From the NCBI RefSeq assembly GCF_001578185.1, contig NZ_CP011008.1:2260001-2324000 (forward strand): a stretch of 64,000 bases of DNA. The letters are read 5' to 3'. This DNA comes from Peribacillus simplex. Its GTDB lineage: Bacteria; Bacillota; Bacilli; Bacillales; DSM-1321. This document shows positions 18,023 through 26,956 of this stretch, one piece after another. A program made the position numbers and the translations under genes. The notes under the pieces are model-generated. The model had not been told where the DNA came from. It did no database searches and saw only the letters and a program-made list of their open reading frames with translations. Positions within the stretch are counted from its first letter, which is position 1; each line of letters opens with the position of its first letter.

Positions 18023-19261
18023 TTGAAACGAATGATTATATTATTTACCATTTGCCTGTTTGCTTTAGGCATCGTTTCCTCAAAAAGTGTGACGGCTGTT
18101 AAGGAGAAGAAAAATCAAAAGGTCAGTCCCGGAATTGAAGTCCTTTTAAAAGAAGAAAAGAACGTGTTAAGAGGAAAGAAAGTGGGGCTAATTACGAATC
18201 CAACTGGCATCGATTCTAAATTGACCAGCATTGTCGATCTACTACATGACGATCCGGATATTAATTTGACTGCGTTATTTGGTCCCGAACATGGAGTGCG
18301 CGGAGATGCGCAAGCTGGTGCTAGTGTTGAATATTATATTGATGAAAAAACAGGTTTGCCCGTCTATAGCTTATATGGTAAAACGAAAAAACCGACACCT
18401 GAAATGTTAAAAGATGTTGAGGTCCTTGTCTTTGATATCCAGGATGTCGGAACACGCTATTACACTTATATCTACACGATGGCTTATGCAATGGAAGCAG
18501 CAAGAGAAAATGATATTCCCATTATCGTGCTGGACCGGCCAAACCCACAAGGAGGCGAATCGGTAGATGGACCTGTACTTGAACCAGAATTCTCATCGTT
18601 TGTTGGTATGTACCCAATTCCTCTTAAACATGGGATGACAGTTGGTGAACTCGCGACTTTGTTCAATAAGGAGTTTAAAATTGGAGCCGATCTAAAGGTC
18701 ATCAAGATGAAAGGCTGGAAACGAGATATGGATTATGACGATACTGGGCTTCCTTTTGTCTTGCCGTCACCGAACATGCCGACCGTATCCACATCATTCG
18801 TATACCCCGCTACAGGATTGATCGAAGGAACGAATGTCTCGGAAGGCAGAGGGACGACTAAACCATTCGAACTGATTGGTGCTCCCTATATAAACAGCAA
18901 TGAACTTGCTGGGAAATTAAATGCATTACGGTTACCTGGCGTAAAATTCAGGGCCGCCTCTTTTACCCCTACGTTTTCAAAGCATGCGGGTAAACTCAGC
19001 CATGGAGTCGAAATTTATGTAACGGATAGAGCGGAATTCAAGGCTGTTCCTACTGGACTTCATATCATCAAGACCATCCATGATCTATACCCAGATGATT
19101 TCGAATTCCTTGCAGCCAACAATTTCAGCCTATTGATTGGCAATGGCTGGGTAAAGTCAAGGATTGAAGAAGGTTCATCAGTAGATGAAATCATGAAAGA
19201 ATATCAAGTAGAGCAGGATGCTTTTAAAAAGGTTCGCAAAAATTACTTGCTCTATAAATAA
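18023..19261 (+). CDS. namZ: Exo-beta-N-acetylmuramidase NamZ (YbbC, DUF1343)
   Basis: 412 residues with a hydrophobic signal sequence (about 1-25) and the DUF1343 domain. Motifs are LITNPTGID, FGPEHGVRG near 87, FDIQDVGTRYYTYIYTMA near 140 and DRPNPQGGE near 170. B. subtilis NamZ releases terminal MurNAc from wall glycan ends and works with NagZ outside the cell. GAGGGGG precedes the TTG/ATG region; TTG 18023 starts the frame. It is the last gene of the operon, before a strong terminator. Confidence 0.92.
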   Translation: MKRMIILFTICLFALGIVSSKSVTAVKEKKNQKVSPGIEVLLKEEKNVLRGKKVGLITNPTGIDSKLTSIVDLLHDDPDINLTALFGPEHGVRGDAQAGASVEYYIDEKTGLPVYSLYGKTKKPTPEMLKDVEVLVFDIQDVGTRYYTYIYTMAYAMEAARENDIPIIVLDRPNPQGGESVDGPVLEPEFSSFVGMYPIPLKHGMTVGELATLFNKEFKIGADLKVIKMKGWKRDMDYDDTGLPFVLPSPNMPTVSTSFVYPATGLIEGTNVSEGRGTTKPFELIGAPYINSNELAGKLNALRLPGVKFRAASFTPTFSKHAGKLSHGVEIYVTDRAEFKAVPTGLHIIKTIHDLYPDDFEFLAANNFSLLIGNGWVKSRIEEGSSVDEIMKEYQVEQDAFKKVRKNYLLYK

Positions 19262-19266
19262 AAGTG

Positions 19267-19302
19267 AAAGAAAAGTCCGGTTGGACTTTTCTTTTTTTTT
19301 TA
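19267..19302 (+). terminator. Terminator of the murQ-namZ operon
   Basis: GAAAAGTCC pairs with GGACTTTTC around GGTT, followed by ten or more T. Confidence 0.92.
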
Positions 19303-19448
19303 ACTTTCGATGGAGGAGTAAATCGCTAAGACTTTATTCCTGAATATAGCAAATTTAAAAATGAAATGAAGTTCTAAAATGGAAGGAACCGTTGTCTAAT
19401 AGAATATAGGGTTTGCCCTAAATCAGTAATTGTCAGGAGGAAAGCGGG

Positions 19449-20924
19449 ATGAAAAAATATCTTCAAAAAATTGGACGTTCCTTGATGCTGCCAGTAGCCG
19501 TATTGCCGGCAGCCGCCATTTTAATGGGGATCGGTTATTGGATAGATCCAGCAGGATGGGGAGCCGGAAGTCCGTTAGCAGCTTTCTTAATAAAAGCAGG
19601 GTCTTCGATCATTGACAATATGGCTATCTTGTTTGCTGTAGGGGTAGCGTTGGGGATGTCGAAAGGAAAAGATGGGGCCGCTGCTTTGAGCGGGCTGGTA
19701 GCCTATCTGGTCATAACGACATTGCTTTCCACGGACTCGGTAGCGATGCTGCAGGGAATTGATGCAAAAGATGTAAATCCAGCATTTGAGAAAATAAAAA
19801 ATGCATTTGTCGGAATTCTCTCAGGGCTTGTAGCTGCAGCTATGTATAATCGATTCAGTAAGGTCGAGCTGCCGGATGCACTCGCTTTCTTCAGCGGTAA
19901 ACGACTTGTCCCCATCCTTACTGCTGTTGCCATGTTACTTGTTTCCCTTATATTATTTTTCATATGGCCACTCATCTACTCCTGGTTAGTTATATTTGGG
20001 GAAGGAATAAGTGAAATGGGTGCTGCTGGAGCAGGACTCTATGGATTCTTCAATAGGCTGTTGATACCAACAGGTTTACATCATGCGTTAAATTCCGTTT
20101 TCTGGTTCGATGTAATAGGACTTAATGATATCGGCAATTTCTGGGCTGGAAAGGGAATAAAAGGAACCACAGGCATGTACCAAGCCGGATTCTTTCCCGT
20201 CATGATGTTCGGGTTGCCAGCAGCAGCTCTTGCGATGTACCATACGGCAAAATCCCATAAGAAAAAACAAGTGGCATCATTAATGCTCGCTGCAGGTTTC
20301 GCTTCGTTTTTTACAGGTGTTACTGAACCATTGGAATTTGCTTTCATGTTTGTTGCACCAGCCCTTTTTGTGGTGCATGCCTTATTAACCGGAATTTCGT
20401 TAGCTATTGCTGCGACTTTCCAATGGACAGCAGGGTTTGGTTTTAGTGCAGGATTCATTGACTTTGTTTTAAGTTCAAGATTACCAATGGCAAATGAACC
20501 ATATATGCTGCTTCTTCAAGGACTGGCTTTCGCCGTTATCTATTATTTCTTATTCCGCTTCTTGATAACAAGATTTAATTTAATGACACCCGGAAGAGAA
20601 GATGATACAGAAGATGAGCTTGATGGTGGAGGAGCGAGTGCACAAGCAGGCAGCAGTCTAGACGGTTCTAATCAGAGTAAATTCTTTGGGATGGCCTCTG
20701 CAATTTATGAGGGGCTGGGCGGAGACGCTAACGTAACAACTGTAGATAACTGCGTTACCCGTTTAAGAGTTGAAGTGGAGAGTATGGGAGCTGTCGATCA
20801 GAATAAAATCAAATCAACAGGGGTTGCAGGAATTAATATCGTTGGTCCCCAAAGCATTCAAGTCATCGTAGGGACACAGGTGCAATTCATAGCCGATGAA
20901 ATTGAAAAGATCCGACGGCAATAG
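19449..20924 (+). CDS. nagP: PTS N-acetylglucosamine-type permease, EIICB (NagP)
   Basis: 491 residues, reverse domain order to MurP. EIIC comes first (about 1-385; LLIPTGLHHALNSVFWFD near 205 and TGVTEPLEFAFMF near 295). A linker rich in D, E and G follows, then EIIB with phospho-cysteine C435 in VDNCVTRLRVEVE. No EIIA is attached. It most resembles NagP, which imports GlcNAc as GlcNAc-6-phosphate. That fits GlcNAc released by NagZ. CAGGAGGAAAG precedes the ATG. It is a separate transcription unit after the terminator. Confidence 0.88.
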   Translation: MKKYLQKIGRSLMLPVAVLPAAAILMGIGYWIDPAGWGAGSPLAAFLIKAGSSIIDNMAILFAVGVALGMSKGKDGAAALSGLVAYLVITTLLSTDSVAMLQGIDAKDVNPAFEKIKNAFVGILSGLVAAAMYNRFSKVELPDALAFFSGKRLVPILTAVAMLLVSLILFFIWPLIYSWLVIFGEGISEMGAAGAGLYGFFNRLLIPTGLHHALNSVFWFDVIGLNDIGNFWAGKGIKGTTGMYQAGFFPVMMFGLPAAALAMYHTAKSHKKKQVASLMLAAGFASFFTGVTEPLEFAFMFVAPALFVVHALLTGISLAIAATFQWTAGFGFSAGFIDFVLSSRLPMANEPYMLLLQGLAFAVIYYFLFRFLITRFNLMTPGREDDTEDELDGGGASAQAGSSLDGSNQSKFFGMASAIYEGLGGDANVTTVDNCVTRLRVEVESMGAVDQNKIKSTGVAGINIVGPQSIQVIVGTQVQFIADEIEKIRRQ

Positions 20925-21376
20925 GGAACCGGTTAATCTGTTATTTTGCTCTCCAATTCCCTATGCAACTATTGATTTACTCTAATCTACGGTCAGTATT
21001 GTTCCTTCTCATCTTTTCTGATCGTAGAGATTTTTATGAAAAAGTACCGTTTTAAACGTACCAATAAATCGATTTTCATTTAATCGAATCCTAATATAGT
21101 AAATATACCTTTATACACTTTGCCCTTAAATTAGAATAAAATGAATCGATGTTCTATAATATATTAAGGGTATTGTATTAAAGGATTTGCCATGAGGCTT
21201 GGAGAATTAGTAATGAAGCTCGTCCGTCATGCAATTGAATGGTTAGGATTTCATCGAAAATTAATGTTTTAGCTGCATACATACACGTCACCGCTAAAAA
21301 CATGATCGTCTAGGGTATTAAGTTTTTGGCAAAGGAAATCTTTTGAATTTTTACTAGTATAGGAGAGGTTCCGGTC
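20925..21376. other. Intergenic region nagP to DUF1801 gene
   Basis: About 450 A+T-rich bases. A short frame at about 21192-21272 (MRLGELVMKLVRHAIEWLGF) could be a relic of a small protein, but it is too short to support. No hairpin terminator was seen directly after nagP. GGAGAGGTTCCGG at the right end is the ribosome site of the next gene. Confidence 0.45.
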
Positions 21377-21799
21377 ATGTATAAACCAAAAACCAAAGAA
21401 ACTGACAGCAGTGTCACTGAGTTCATTGAGAAAGTCGATAATCTAAAAAAACGTGAAGACGCATATAAATTATTAGATATTTTTACCGAAACGACAGGTT
21501 TTGAGGCAAAGATGTGGGGACCGAGCATCATTGGTTTCGGTACCTATCATTATAAATATGAATCTGGTCACGAAGGTGATGCCCCTCTAGTTGGCTTTTC
21601 ACCTCGTAAAGCAAAAATCAGTCTATATTTTACTCCGGGCGACAAAAGAAGGGTAGAATTGTTACAGGCATTTGGAAAACACACCACCGGAAAAGGATGT
21701 GTATACATCAATAAAGTGGCAGATATCGAAATTAATGTTTTGAAAGAATTGATTAATCAGTCTGTAAAGTTTTTGAGAGAAACATATCCGGACAAATGA
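21377..21799 (+). CDS. DUF1801 domain protein, 140 aa
   Basis: 140 residues of the DUF1801 (YdhG-like) family: TDSSVTEFIEKVDNLKKRED, then MWGPSIIGFGTYHYKY near 55, GFSPRKAKISLYF near 80 and GCVYINKVADI near 112. These small soluble proteins have an alpha/beta fold related to iron-chaperone frataxin-like proteins; the role is not established. GGAGAGG lies 8 bases before the ATG. It precedes iolW but the gap makes co-transcription uncertain. Confidence 0.82.
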   Translation: MYKPKTKETDSSVTEFIEKVDNLKKREDAYKLLDIFTETTGFEAKMWGPSIIGFGTYHYKYESGHEGDAPLVGFSPRKAKISLYFTPGDKRRVELLQAFGKHTTGKGCVYINKVADIEINVLKELINQSVKFLRETYPDK

Positions 21800-21865
21800 T
21801 GAAAAATAAAGCATAAAATCAGTTTTATGATTGTATCAGAGGAACAAGAAAGCGAGAGGGAACGA

Positions 21866-22909
21866 ATGAGAAAAATTAAAGTCGGTATAGTTGGGTATGG
21901 ATTGTCAGGGGCTACGTTTCATGCGCCATTACTAAGTGTTTTAGGGGAATTTCAAATAACGAAAGTAGTCAGCTCCAAAAAGGAAAAAGTCCAAAAAGAT
22001 TTGAAGGATGTGGAAGTTGTAAGCAGCTTAGAGGATATTCTTGAAGATGCGTCCATCGATTTGGCTGTTATTACGACACCGAGTGGTTTACATTATGAAA
22101 TGGCCAAGCAAAGCTTGTTAGCCGGGAAGCATGTCATCCTGGAAAAGCCGATGGTAGTGGAAGCTTGGGAGGCAGAGGAGCTCATTAAGATTGCCGAGGA
22201 AAAGAATCTGCTATTAAGCGTCTATCATAACCGGAGATGGGATAATGACTTTTTGACGGTTAAAAAACTTATTGATGATGGAGTGCTTGGGGAAATCAAT
22301 ACATACCAGGTCCATTATGATCGATTCAGGCCAGTGGTCAGGAATAGATGGAGGGAAAAACCAGGCCCAGGAACAGGTATGCTATTTGATTTAGGATCAC
22401 ATCTGATCGATCAAGCCTTGTATTTGTTTGGGTTGCCGCAATTCGTTTGGGCAGATGTATTTTCGCAAAAAGAGAATGCCCAAACGGATGATTATTTCCA
22501 TGTGATATTAGGATATGAAAAGCTGAGAGTGATATTGCATTCAGGCTCGATTGTACCGGTTAATGGACCGCGGTTTCAAGTGCATGGAAGTAAAGGATCA
22601 TTTATCAAGTACGGTCTTGATTGCCAAGAGACGGCGTTGAGTGAGGGGAAAAAACCGGTGGATGGATCTTGGGGTTCAGATGATCCTGAGTTTTATGGCA
22701 AGCTGGTTACCGTTGAAGGTGAAAATGAGACACATGAAACCATTGAAACTCTGCATGGTTCTTATTTAACGTATTACCAGGCAGTTGCCGATAGTATATT
22801 GAACGGGAAAAAAGCTCCAGTCACTGCTCAGGAGGGGCTATCGGTCATTAAAATCATTGATGCGGCTTTCGAAAGCAGTAAGGGGAAGAAAGCGGTTTTT
22901 ATTAAATGA
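21866..22909 (+). CDS. iolW: NADP-dependent scyllo-inositol dehydrogenase IolW (Gfo/Idh/MocA family)
   Basis: 347 residues. The N-terminal Rossmann motif is GIVGYGLSGATFHAPLL and EKPM near 100 carries the conserved lysine. LSVYHNRRWDNDFLTVKKL and LFDLGSHLIDQALYLFG follow. These segments match B. subtilis YvaA/IolW closely across the whole length. IolW interconverts scyllo-inositol and scyllo-inosose with NADP(H). The ATG at 21866 has GAGAGGG upstream; an upstream ATG at 21827 has none. Confidence 0.85.
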   Translation: MRKIKVGIVGYGLSGATFHAPLLSVLGEFQITKVVSSKKEKVQKDLKDVEVVSSLEDILEDASIDLAVITTPSGLHYEMAKQSLLAGKHVILEKPMVVEAWEAEELIKIAEEKNLLLSVYHNRRWDNDFLTVKKLIDDGVLGEINTYQVHYDRFRPVVRNRWREKPGPGTGMLFDLGSHLIDQALYLFGLPQFVWADVFSQKENAQTDDYFHVILGYEKLRVILHSGSIVPVNGPRFQVHGSKGSFIKYGLDCQETALSEGKKPVDGSWGSDDPEFYGKLVTVEGENETHETIETLHGSYLTYYQAVADSILNGKKAPVTAQEGLSVIKIIDAAFESSKGKKAVFIK

Positions 22910-22960
22910 AATCCATTTGCCCCTTATAACAATATGAAATGAGAAGAACGGAATGATAAG

Positions 22961-22999
22961 CGGCCTAATTCCCTTACAAGCGGAAAAAGGCCGTTTTTT
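22961..22999 (+). terminator. Terminator after iolW
   Basis: CGGCCT and AGGCCG pair around a 21-base loop, followed by TTTTTTATT. Confidence 0.65.
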
Positions 23000-23060
23000 A
23001 TTATGGTCAAATGCCTGATTTCCTGGTTTATTAGGGAAATCAAACCTATATATATCGCAT

Positions 23061-23437
23061 ATACTCGTGAATTCGAGCTTTCCAGAAGAATTTGAGCTGT
23101 TTACGCACGAAATTGGAGCAAATATTCATTAAATTGAGCGTTACTCGTGAATTTGTGCCATTTACTCGTGAAATTGGAGCAAATACTCGTGAGATTCGTG
23201 CATTTACTCGTGAATTCGAACGGTACGTAAGATTTTGAGCTATTTACGCACGAAATTGGAGCAAATACTCAAGAGATTGAAGCGTTACTCGTGAATTTGT
23301 GCTATTTACTCGTGAAATTGGAACAAATACTCGTGAGATTCGTGCATTTACTCGTGAGATTCGTACAAATACTCGTGAATTCGAACGGTACGCAAGATTT
23401 TGAGCTGTTTACGCACGAGATTGGAGCAAATACTCAA
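23061..23437. repeat. Nested tandem repeat with TACTCGTGAATT units
   Basis: At least 16 degenerate units of 20-22 bases, typified by TACTCGTGAAATTGGAGCAA and variants (TACGCACGA, GATTCGTGCATT). The units are organised in a higher-order block. The marker GAATTCGA occurs at 23069, 23212 and 23377, spaced 143 and 165 bases, and the flanking TTTGAGCT-TTTACGCACGA recurs in each block. Two more units of the same type occur at 43100-43135, so the sequence is dispersed in this genome. No spacers of unique sequence are present, so it is not a CRISPR array. Confidence 0.85.
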
Positions 23438-23445
23438 ACGGAAAA

Positions 23446-23559
23446 TCATGTTGTAGGACTTCATCGGGCACATGAAGCGTTAATGATATAGCCAAAATGA
23501 CAGGTGTCCCACGTTCCACTATTTATGCTGAAGTGAAAGAGATGACTAGTAATAGCTAA
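23446..23559 (+). pseudogene. C-terminal remnant of a serine recombinase/resolvase
   Basis: The translation at 23485-23559 reads DIAKMTGVPRSTIYAEVKEM, a helix-turn-helix typical of the end of resolvase/invertase proteins. It is preceded in another frame by VGLHRAHEAL. No catalytic domain exists upstream, where the tandem repeat begins. It is a fragment too short to function. Confidence 0.5.
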
Positions 23560-23764
23560 TCGTCTTTTTTCTTGTGGCATTGTTGTAGTTTTAAAATAAA
23601 GTCGTACCTTATATAAAAAGATGTACCGATTTAAATAAAGTTAAATCGTTTATAAAAATGATAAACCGAAATCCATACTTTATTTTGGTTTTCCTTTTTT
23701 TATTCTGCATGTACAGCAAAATCCTTTTGTATCTTTTTAAATTTATAATTTTTTTAATGCACAC

Positions 23765-23813
23765 TTGACACCCTCGCTACATAGTATTACAGTATACCAG
23801 TACTCATTAATAC
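23765..23813 (+). promoter_or_regulatory. Promoter and candidate PadR operator
   Basis: TTGACA (23765-23770) and TACAGT (23788-23793) are spaced by 17 bases. GTATTA (23784-23789) and TAATAC (23808-23813) form an inverted repeat across the -10 and start region, with further GTATAC/AGTACT half-sites inside. PadR-type repressors usually bind such dyads in their own promoters, so the operon is probably self-repressed. Confidence 0.6.
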
Positions 23814-23853
23814 CGAATACCTGTATAACTTATTAGCTTAGGAGGTGTATGCT

Positions 23854-24177
23854 GTGGAAAATTTAACAGAAATGCTCAAAGGTGTGTTGGAAGGTTGTGT
23901 GCTGGAAATTATCAGCCGGGGAGATACTTACGGCTACGAGATTACCCGTCGCCTCAATGAAATGGGCTTTAAAGAGGTTGTTGAGGGTACGGTCTACACC
24001 ATTTTGGTGCGACTGGAAAAGAAAGAATTAGTGAAATTCGAGAAAAAGCGTTCTGAAATGGGTCCTCCTCGCAAATTTTATTCATTAAATAATGCAGGAC
24101 ACGAGGAACTCGAACAATTTTGGGGAAAATGGAATTTTGTTTCATCAAAAATTAATACCCTAAAGGGGGAGAAATAA
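23854..24177 (+). CDS. PadR-family transcriptional regulator
   Basis: 107 residues, a short PadR (class s2) protein: winged helix with GDTYGYEITRRLNEMGF near 27, EGTVYTILVRLEKKELV near 48 and GPPRKFYSLNNAGHEEL near 72. GTG 23854 is chosen since AGGAGG is 8 bases upstream; GTG 23845 lies inside that site. The next gene begins one base after its stop, so the three genes form an operon. PadR plus DUF1048 pairs are common in Firmicutes; the ligand is unknown. Confidence 0.9.
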   Translation: MENLTEMLKGVLEGCVLEIISRGDTYGYEITRRLNEMGFKEVVEGTVYTILVRLEKKELVKFEKKRSEMGPPRKFYSLNNAGHEELEQFWGKWNFVSSKINTLKGEK

Positions 24178-24178
24178 T

Positions 24179-24556
24179 ATGAAGAAATTTATAGAGCTAA
24201 TCATTGGCGATTTAGAAAGCAAGAAGGAATACAAAGCATTTATGAAAAAAGTAAATTCCCTACCGAAAGATTACGCATTTGTGTTCAAAAAGATTCAAAA
24301 GTACATGTGGAATTTCGGATATGGATTTGGTGAAGAAATCATCAATTTGTATGAACTGTTTGAAGCTAGTGCAGCAGAAGGCAAGCATGTGCTAGATGTT
24401 ACCGGTGAAGACGTGGCGGCATTTGCCGATGAATTGATGGCTCTCTCAAAACTAGATGGAGAATCGGCAAGTATATTAGGAGGGCAAGTAGATTTGAAAA
24501 AAGAAATTGAGTGTAGAGTTGAAGAGCAAGTAAAAATATGGACGAATAAAAAATAA
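24179..24556 (+). CDS. DUF1048 family protein, first copy
   Basis: 125 residues, mostly helical, with the DUF1048 signature DVTGEDVAAFADEL near 72-85 and the early pattern KKEYKAFMKKVNSLPKDY. It begins one base after the PadR stop. DUF1048 proteins almost always accompany PadR regulators and may modulate them or act in the same stress response; their activity is unknown. The C-terminal KEIECRVEEQVKIWTNKK is longer than in its neighbour. Confidence 0.88.
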   Translation: MKKFIELIIGDLESKKEYKAFMKKVNSLPKDYAFVFKKIQKYMWNFGYGFGEEIINLYELFEASAAEGKHVLDVTGEDVAAFADELMALSKLDGESASILGGQVDLKKEIECRVEEQVKIWTNKK

Positions 24557-24574
24557 GGTAGGAGGTTAAATATC

Positions 24575-24919
24575 ATGGTGAATTTCATCAAAAAGATACT
24601 TGACGACAAAAAAGAATACAAAGAAATGATGGCGCGTGTGGAAGCTTTGCCAGGCAACTACCCAGAAGCCTATAAAAAAATTTGCAACTATATGTGGGGT
24701 TTCGCCTCTGGAAGCGGCATGGATATGCTGAGAATCCAGTATGATCTCATTGATTTGTTTGAAGATGGTGCGGCAGATGGCAAAGACGTATTGGAAGTGA
24801 CAGGTGAAGACGTGACAGCATTCGCCAATGGACTTATCGACCAAGCGAAAAGATGGGATGATAAGTTACGCAATAATTTGAACAAAAGCATTCTGAATCG
24901 TGTGGGTAAGAAAAAATAA
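24575..24919 (+). CDS. DUF1048 family protein, second copy
   Basis: 114 residues paralogous to the preceding gene: KKEYKEMMARVEALPGNYPE, YMWGFASGSGMD and EVTGEDVTAFANGLID align with it in order. GTAGGAGG precedes the ATG. The tandem pair probably arose by duplication. It is the last gene before a terminator. Confidence 0.88.
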   Translation: MVNFIKKILDDKKEYKEMMARVEALPGNYPEAYKKICNYMWGFASGSGMDMLRIQYDLIDLFEDGAADGKDVLEVTGEDVTAFANGLIDQAKRWDDKLRNNLNKSILNRVGKKK

Positions 24920-24933
24920 GCGTTGAACAACCC

Positions 24934-24979
24934 AACTGAATAGCTTTTTTGGAAAACAAGCTGTTCAGTTATATTTTTT
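24934..24979 (+). terminator. Terminator of the PadR-DUF1048 operon
   Basis: AACTGAATAGCTT pairs with AAGCTGTTCAGTT (one wobble) around a T/G loop, followed by ATATTTTTT. Confidence 0.8.
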
Positions 24980-25171
24980 AACAACTAAGTAGTATAACTG
25001 ATTATCTGTCGGAAGGTGATATTTTTATAAACCCATATATACCAACGGTTTTCTGATGACCCATTATTATGGATTATACAGAAATTCATACAAAGTAGAT
25101 TTACCGCCATTTGTCGAGCTTATTTTTTCACTATTTCCCATTTTTTTTGCATAAATCAGGGGTGATATATC

Positions 25172-25375
25172 ATGGAACGTAAAATATGTATGTATTGCGC
25201 TAAATGGGACGATATGTCTGATATGACCCCTCTTTATGAAAAGGGGAAAGATCACGTGGAATATTATTGTGATGGTTGTGTTAATTCCGTGAAAGATAAT
25301 TTGTATAAACTGCCATATCATCACCTATTCACTTGGGATACCAAAGGGAATCCTATACAAATTAAATGTAAATAA
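25172..25375 (+). CDS. Small CxxC protein, possible zinc ribbon, 67 aa
   Basis: 67 residues starting MERKICMYCAKWDDM. Two pairs of cysteines, CMYC (6-9) and CDGC (33-36), are spaced as in zinc-binding ribbons. GGGGTGAT lies 7 bases before the ATG. No homologue is recognised and there is no close operon partner. A real gene is likely from the ribosome site and cysteine spacing, but the function is unknown. Confidence 0.6.
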   Translation: MERKICMYCAKWDDMSDMTPLYEKGKDHVEYYCDGCVNSVKDNLYKLPYHHLFTWDTKGNPIQIKCK

Positions 25376-25990
25376 AAAACACTGGACTGTTGAGTTCAGC
25401 AGCAGCTTTTAAATTTTCTGGATGCTGTTCAATACTGTACGTCCAGGGATTCGGATTTACCTGAGCGACTATATCCCCGGTTGTCATGTGTGATACAACG
25501 ATAATTAAACTAATAACCCAGTAAAAGCACTCCTTTCGATTCTCACTATTTTAAATAATTTTATAATATACCATGAGGATATCTATATTAAGCGAAAAAA
25601 TTCTCTTATGTTATGTTTTATAGCTTAGTCATTTTCTGCAATTGCTATTATCTCAAACTTTAATACACTTGAAATCACAAAAAGTGCTTGTATTGAAAAC
25701 AATAAGAAACCTAACATTGAAAAGGACTTCTTAGCTATTAACTGGTCTGTATCCTGTGAATAATACATATGGTTATTTCACTAACGGTACTTTACTTATT
25801 ACCAGGGTCTTACCAGACAAGGATAATGCCGGTTATAATAAAGCCGTTCGTTTTTGGAATTTGTCTAGTTATTAAGTAATAGTCTTAATGTCTTTTCGAA
25901 TAACTATAATAATGGTGAAATATTCATATATATTAGGTGATTCTGGATATACAATCAATGCGATTTCCTACCAGATAGGGTGACTTAAAA
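25376..25990. other. Gene-poor stretch with one protein relic
   Basis: About 600 A+T-rich bases. The frame at 25736-25876 reads LLTGLYPVNNTYGYFTNGTL then LITRVLPDKDNAGYNKAVRF to a stop. It looks like the end of a lost protein but is not recognised and has no start or ribosome site. Confidence 0.4.
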
Positions 25991-26518
25991 ATGGCATCTA
26001 TTGTTTACACAGTAATATTAATTGTTAGTTTTTTATTTTTAGTGTGGAAAAATGACGATAAAGAATCTTATTTCCCGTTAAAAATAATTGGATACTTTAT
26101 ATTAGGTTCATTTGCCTTTAATTTCAATCAAATTTCACTTCCACCTGGGTTTGTAGTGTATCTGATATTTTTTCGACCTAAGTTAAATGTACAGGTAAAA
26201 CGAATAGCTGCGGTTTTTGGTTTTCTTGCATTTATATTCGTCCAATGGGCCATACCATATGCCATGGATGGCTGGGGAAATCGCCCTATATTCATTGAGC
26301 ATGAACTTGGTTCAGTATATACGATGAACTTTCAAGAAGAATATGAACTAGTCAAACAAGAATTAAATCTAGAGAATAACAGTTTGAGGCTTGAGGATTT
26401 TGAAGTAGACTATACTGAAGACGGTAGAATTACAGACTTAAGCTGGCAACTAATTGGGCAAAATGGCAATAGCTATAATCTTTATGAAATTCGATATGAT
26501 ATTGATAGGAATAGGTAG
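25991..26518 (+). CDS. Hypothetical membrane protein, 175 aa
   Basis: 175 residues. Three probable membrane segments lie in the first 90 residues: IVYTVILIVSFLFLVW, LKIIGYFILGSFAFNF and RIAAVFGFLAFIFVQWAIPY. A soluble C-terminal half follows with FQEEYELVKQELNLENN and VDYTEDGRITDLSWQLIG. No family is recognised. A weak ribosome site (GGTGAC) lies 9 bases before the ATG. The next gene starts 7 bases after its stop, so they are probably expressed together. Confidence 0.65.
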   Translation: MASIVYTVILIVSFLFLVWKNDDKESYFPLKIIGYFILGSFAFNFNQISLPPGFVVYLIFFRPKLNVQVKRIAAVFGFLAFIFVQWAIPYAMDGWGNRPIFIEHELGSVYTMNFQEEYELVKQELNLENNSLRLEDFEVDYTEDGRITDLSWQLIGQNGNSYNLYEIRYDIDRNR

Positions 26519-26524
26519 CAGGTT

Positions 26525-26893
26525 ATGAATAGTCAGCTTGAAACATGGCTCCAATACAATCGATTAATTGATGCTGAGCATTTTTTTGAAAATCTTAATG
26601 TGCTTGATATAAAAGATATTACTCATGCTAAGGGTGACTTTTCTTCCTATGTTATACAAAGTACAGGGGAACGAATCAATTATGCAGTAGAAAATCGAAC
26701 TTATGTCGTATCAAATGGAGAAACACAATTATTAGATGATGAGCAGTTACCAGTTGAAGGTTATTATATTTCAACATTTGCAATGAAGAAAACGGGAGAA
26801 GAAAAAGATGATCAAGAAAATATCACACAAGAAAGCTTCGAAGGTACTGAATTATCTGATTATCTATTTGATGCAAGTTTTGGTGAGAAATGA
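26525..26893 (+). CDS. Hypothetical soluble protein, 122 aa
   Basis: 122 residues, acidic, no membrane segment: WLQYNRLIDAEHFFENLNVL near the start and a strongly acidic C-terminus. AGCAGGT lies just before the ATG. The close spacing to the membrane protein upstream suggests a functional pair, but neither is recognised. Confidence 0.6.
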   Translation: MNSQLETWLQYNRLIDAEHFFENLNVLDIKDITHAKGDFSSYVIQSTGERINYAVENRTYVVSNGETQLLDDEQLPVEGYYISTFAMKKTGEEKDDQENITQESFEGTELSDYLFDASFGEK

Positions 26894-26956
26894 TAGAAAT
26901 TATTGTTGAATATCTAGCATACTAAATTTCATCTAACGTAAGGTGTTTCTTCCATC

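Noticed and set aside
23061-23437. Possible CRISPR array
   Set aside because: Units are continuous and degenerate without unique spacers; the period is about 21 bases; no cas genes are near.
23291-23491. 66-codon frame across the tandem repeat
   Set aside because: It is open only because the repeat lacks stops in that frame; the translation is repetitive (LVKLEQILVRFVHLLVRF) and has no ribosome site.
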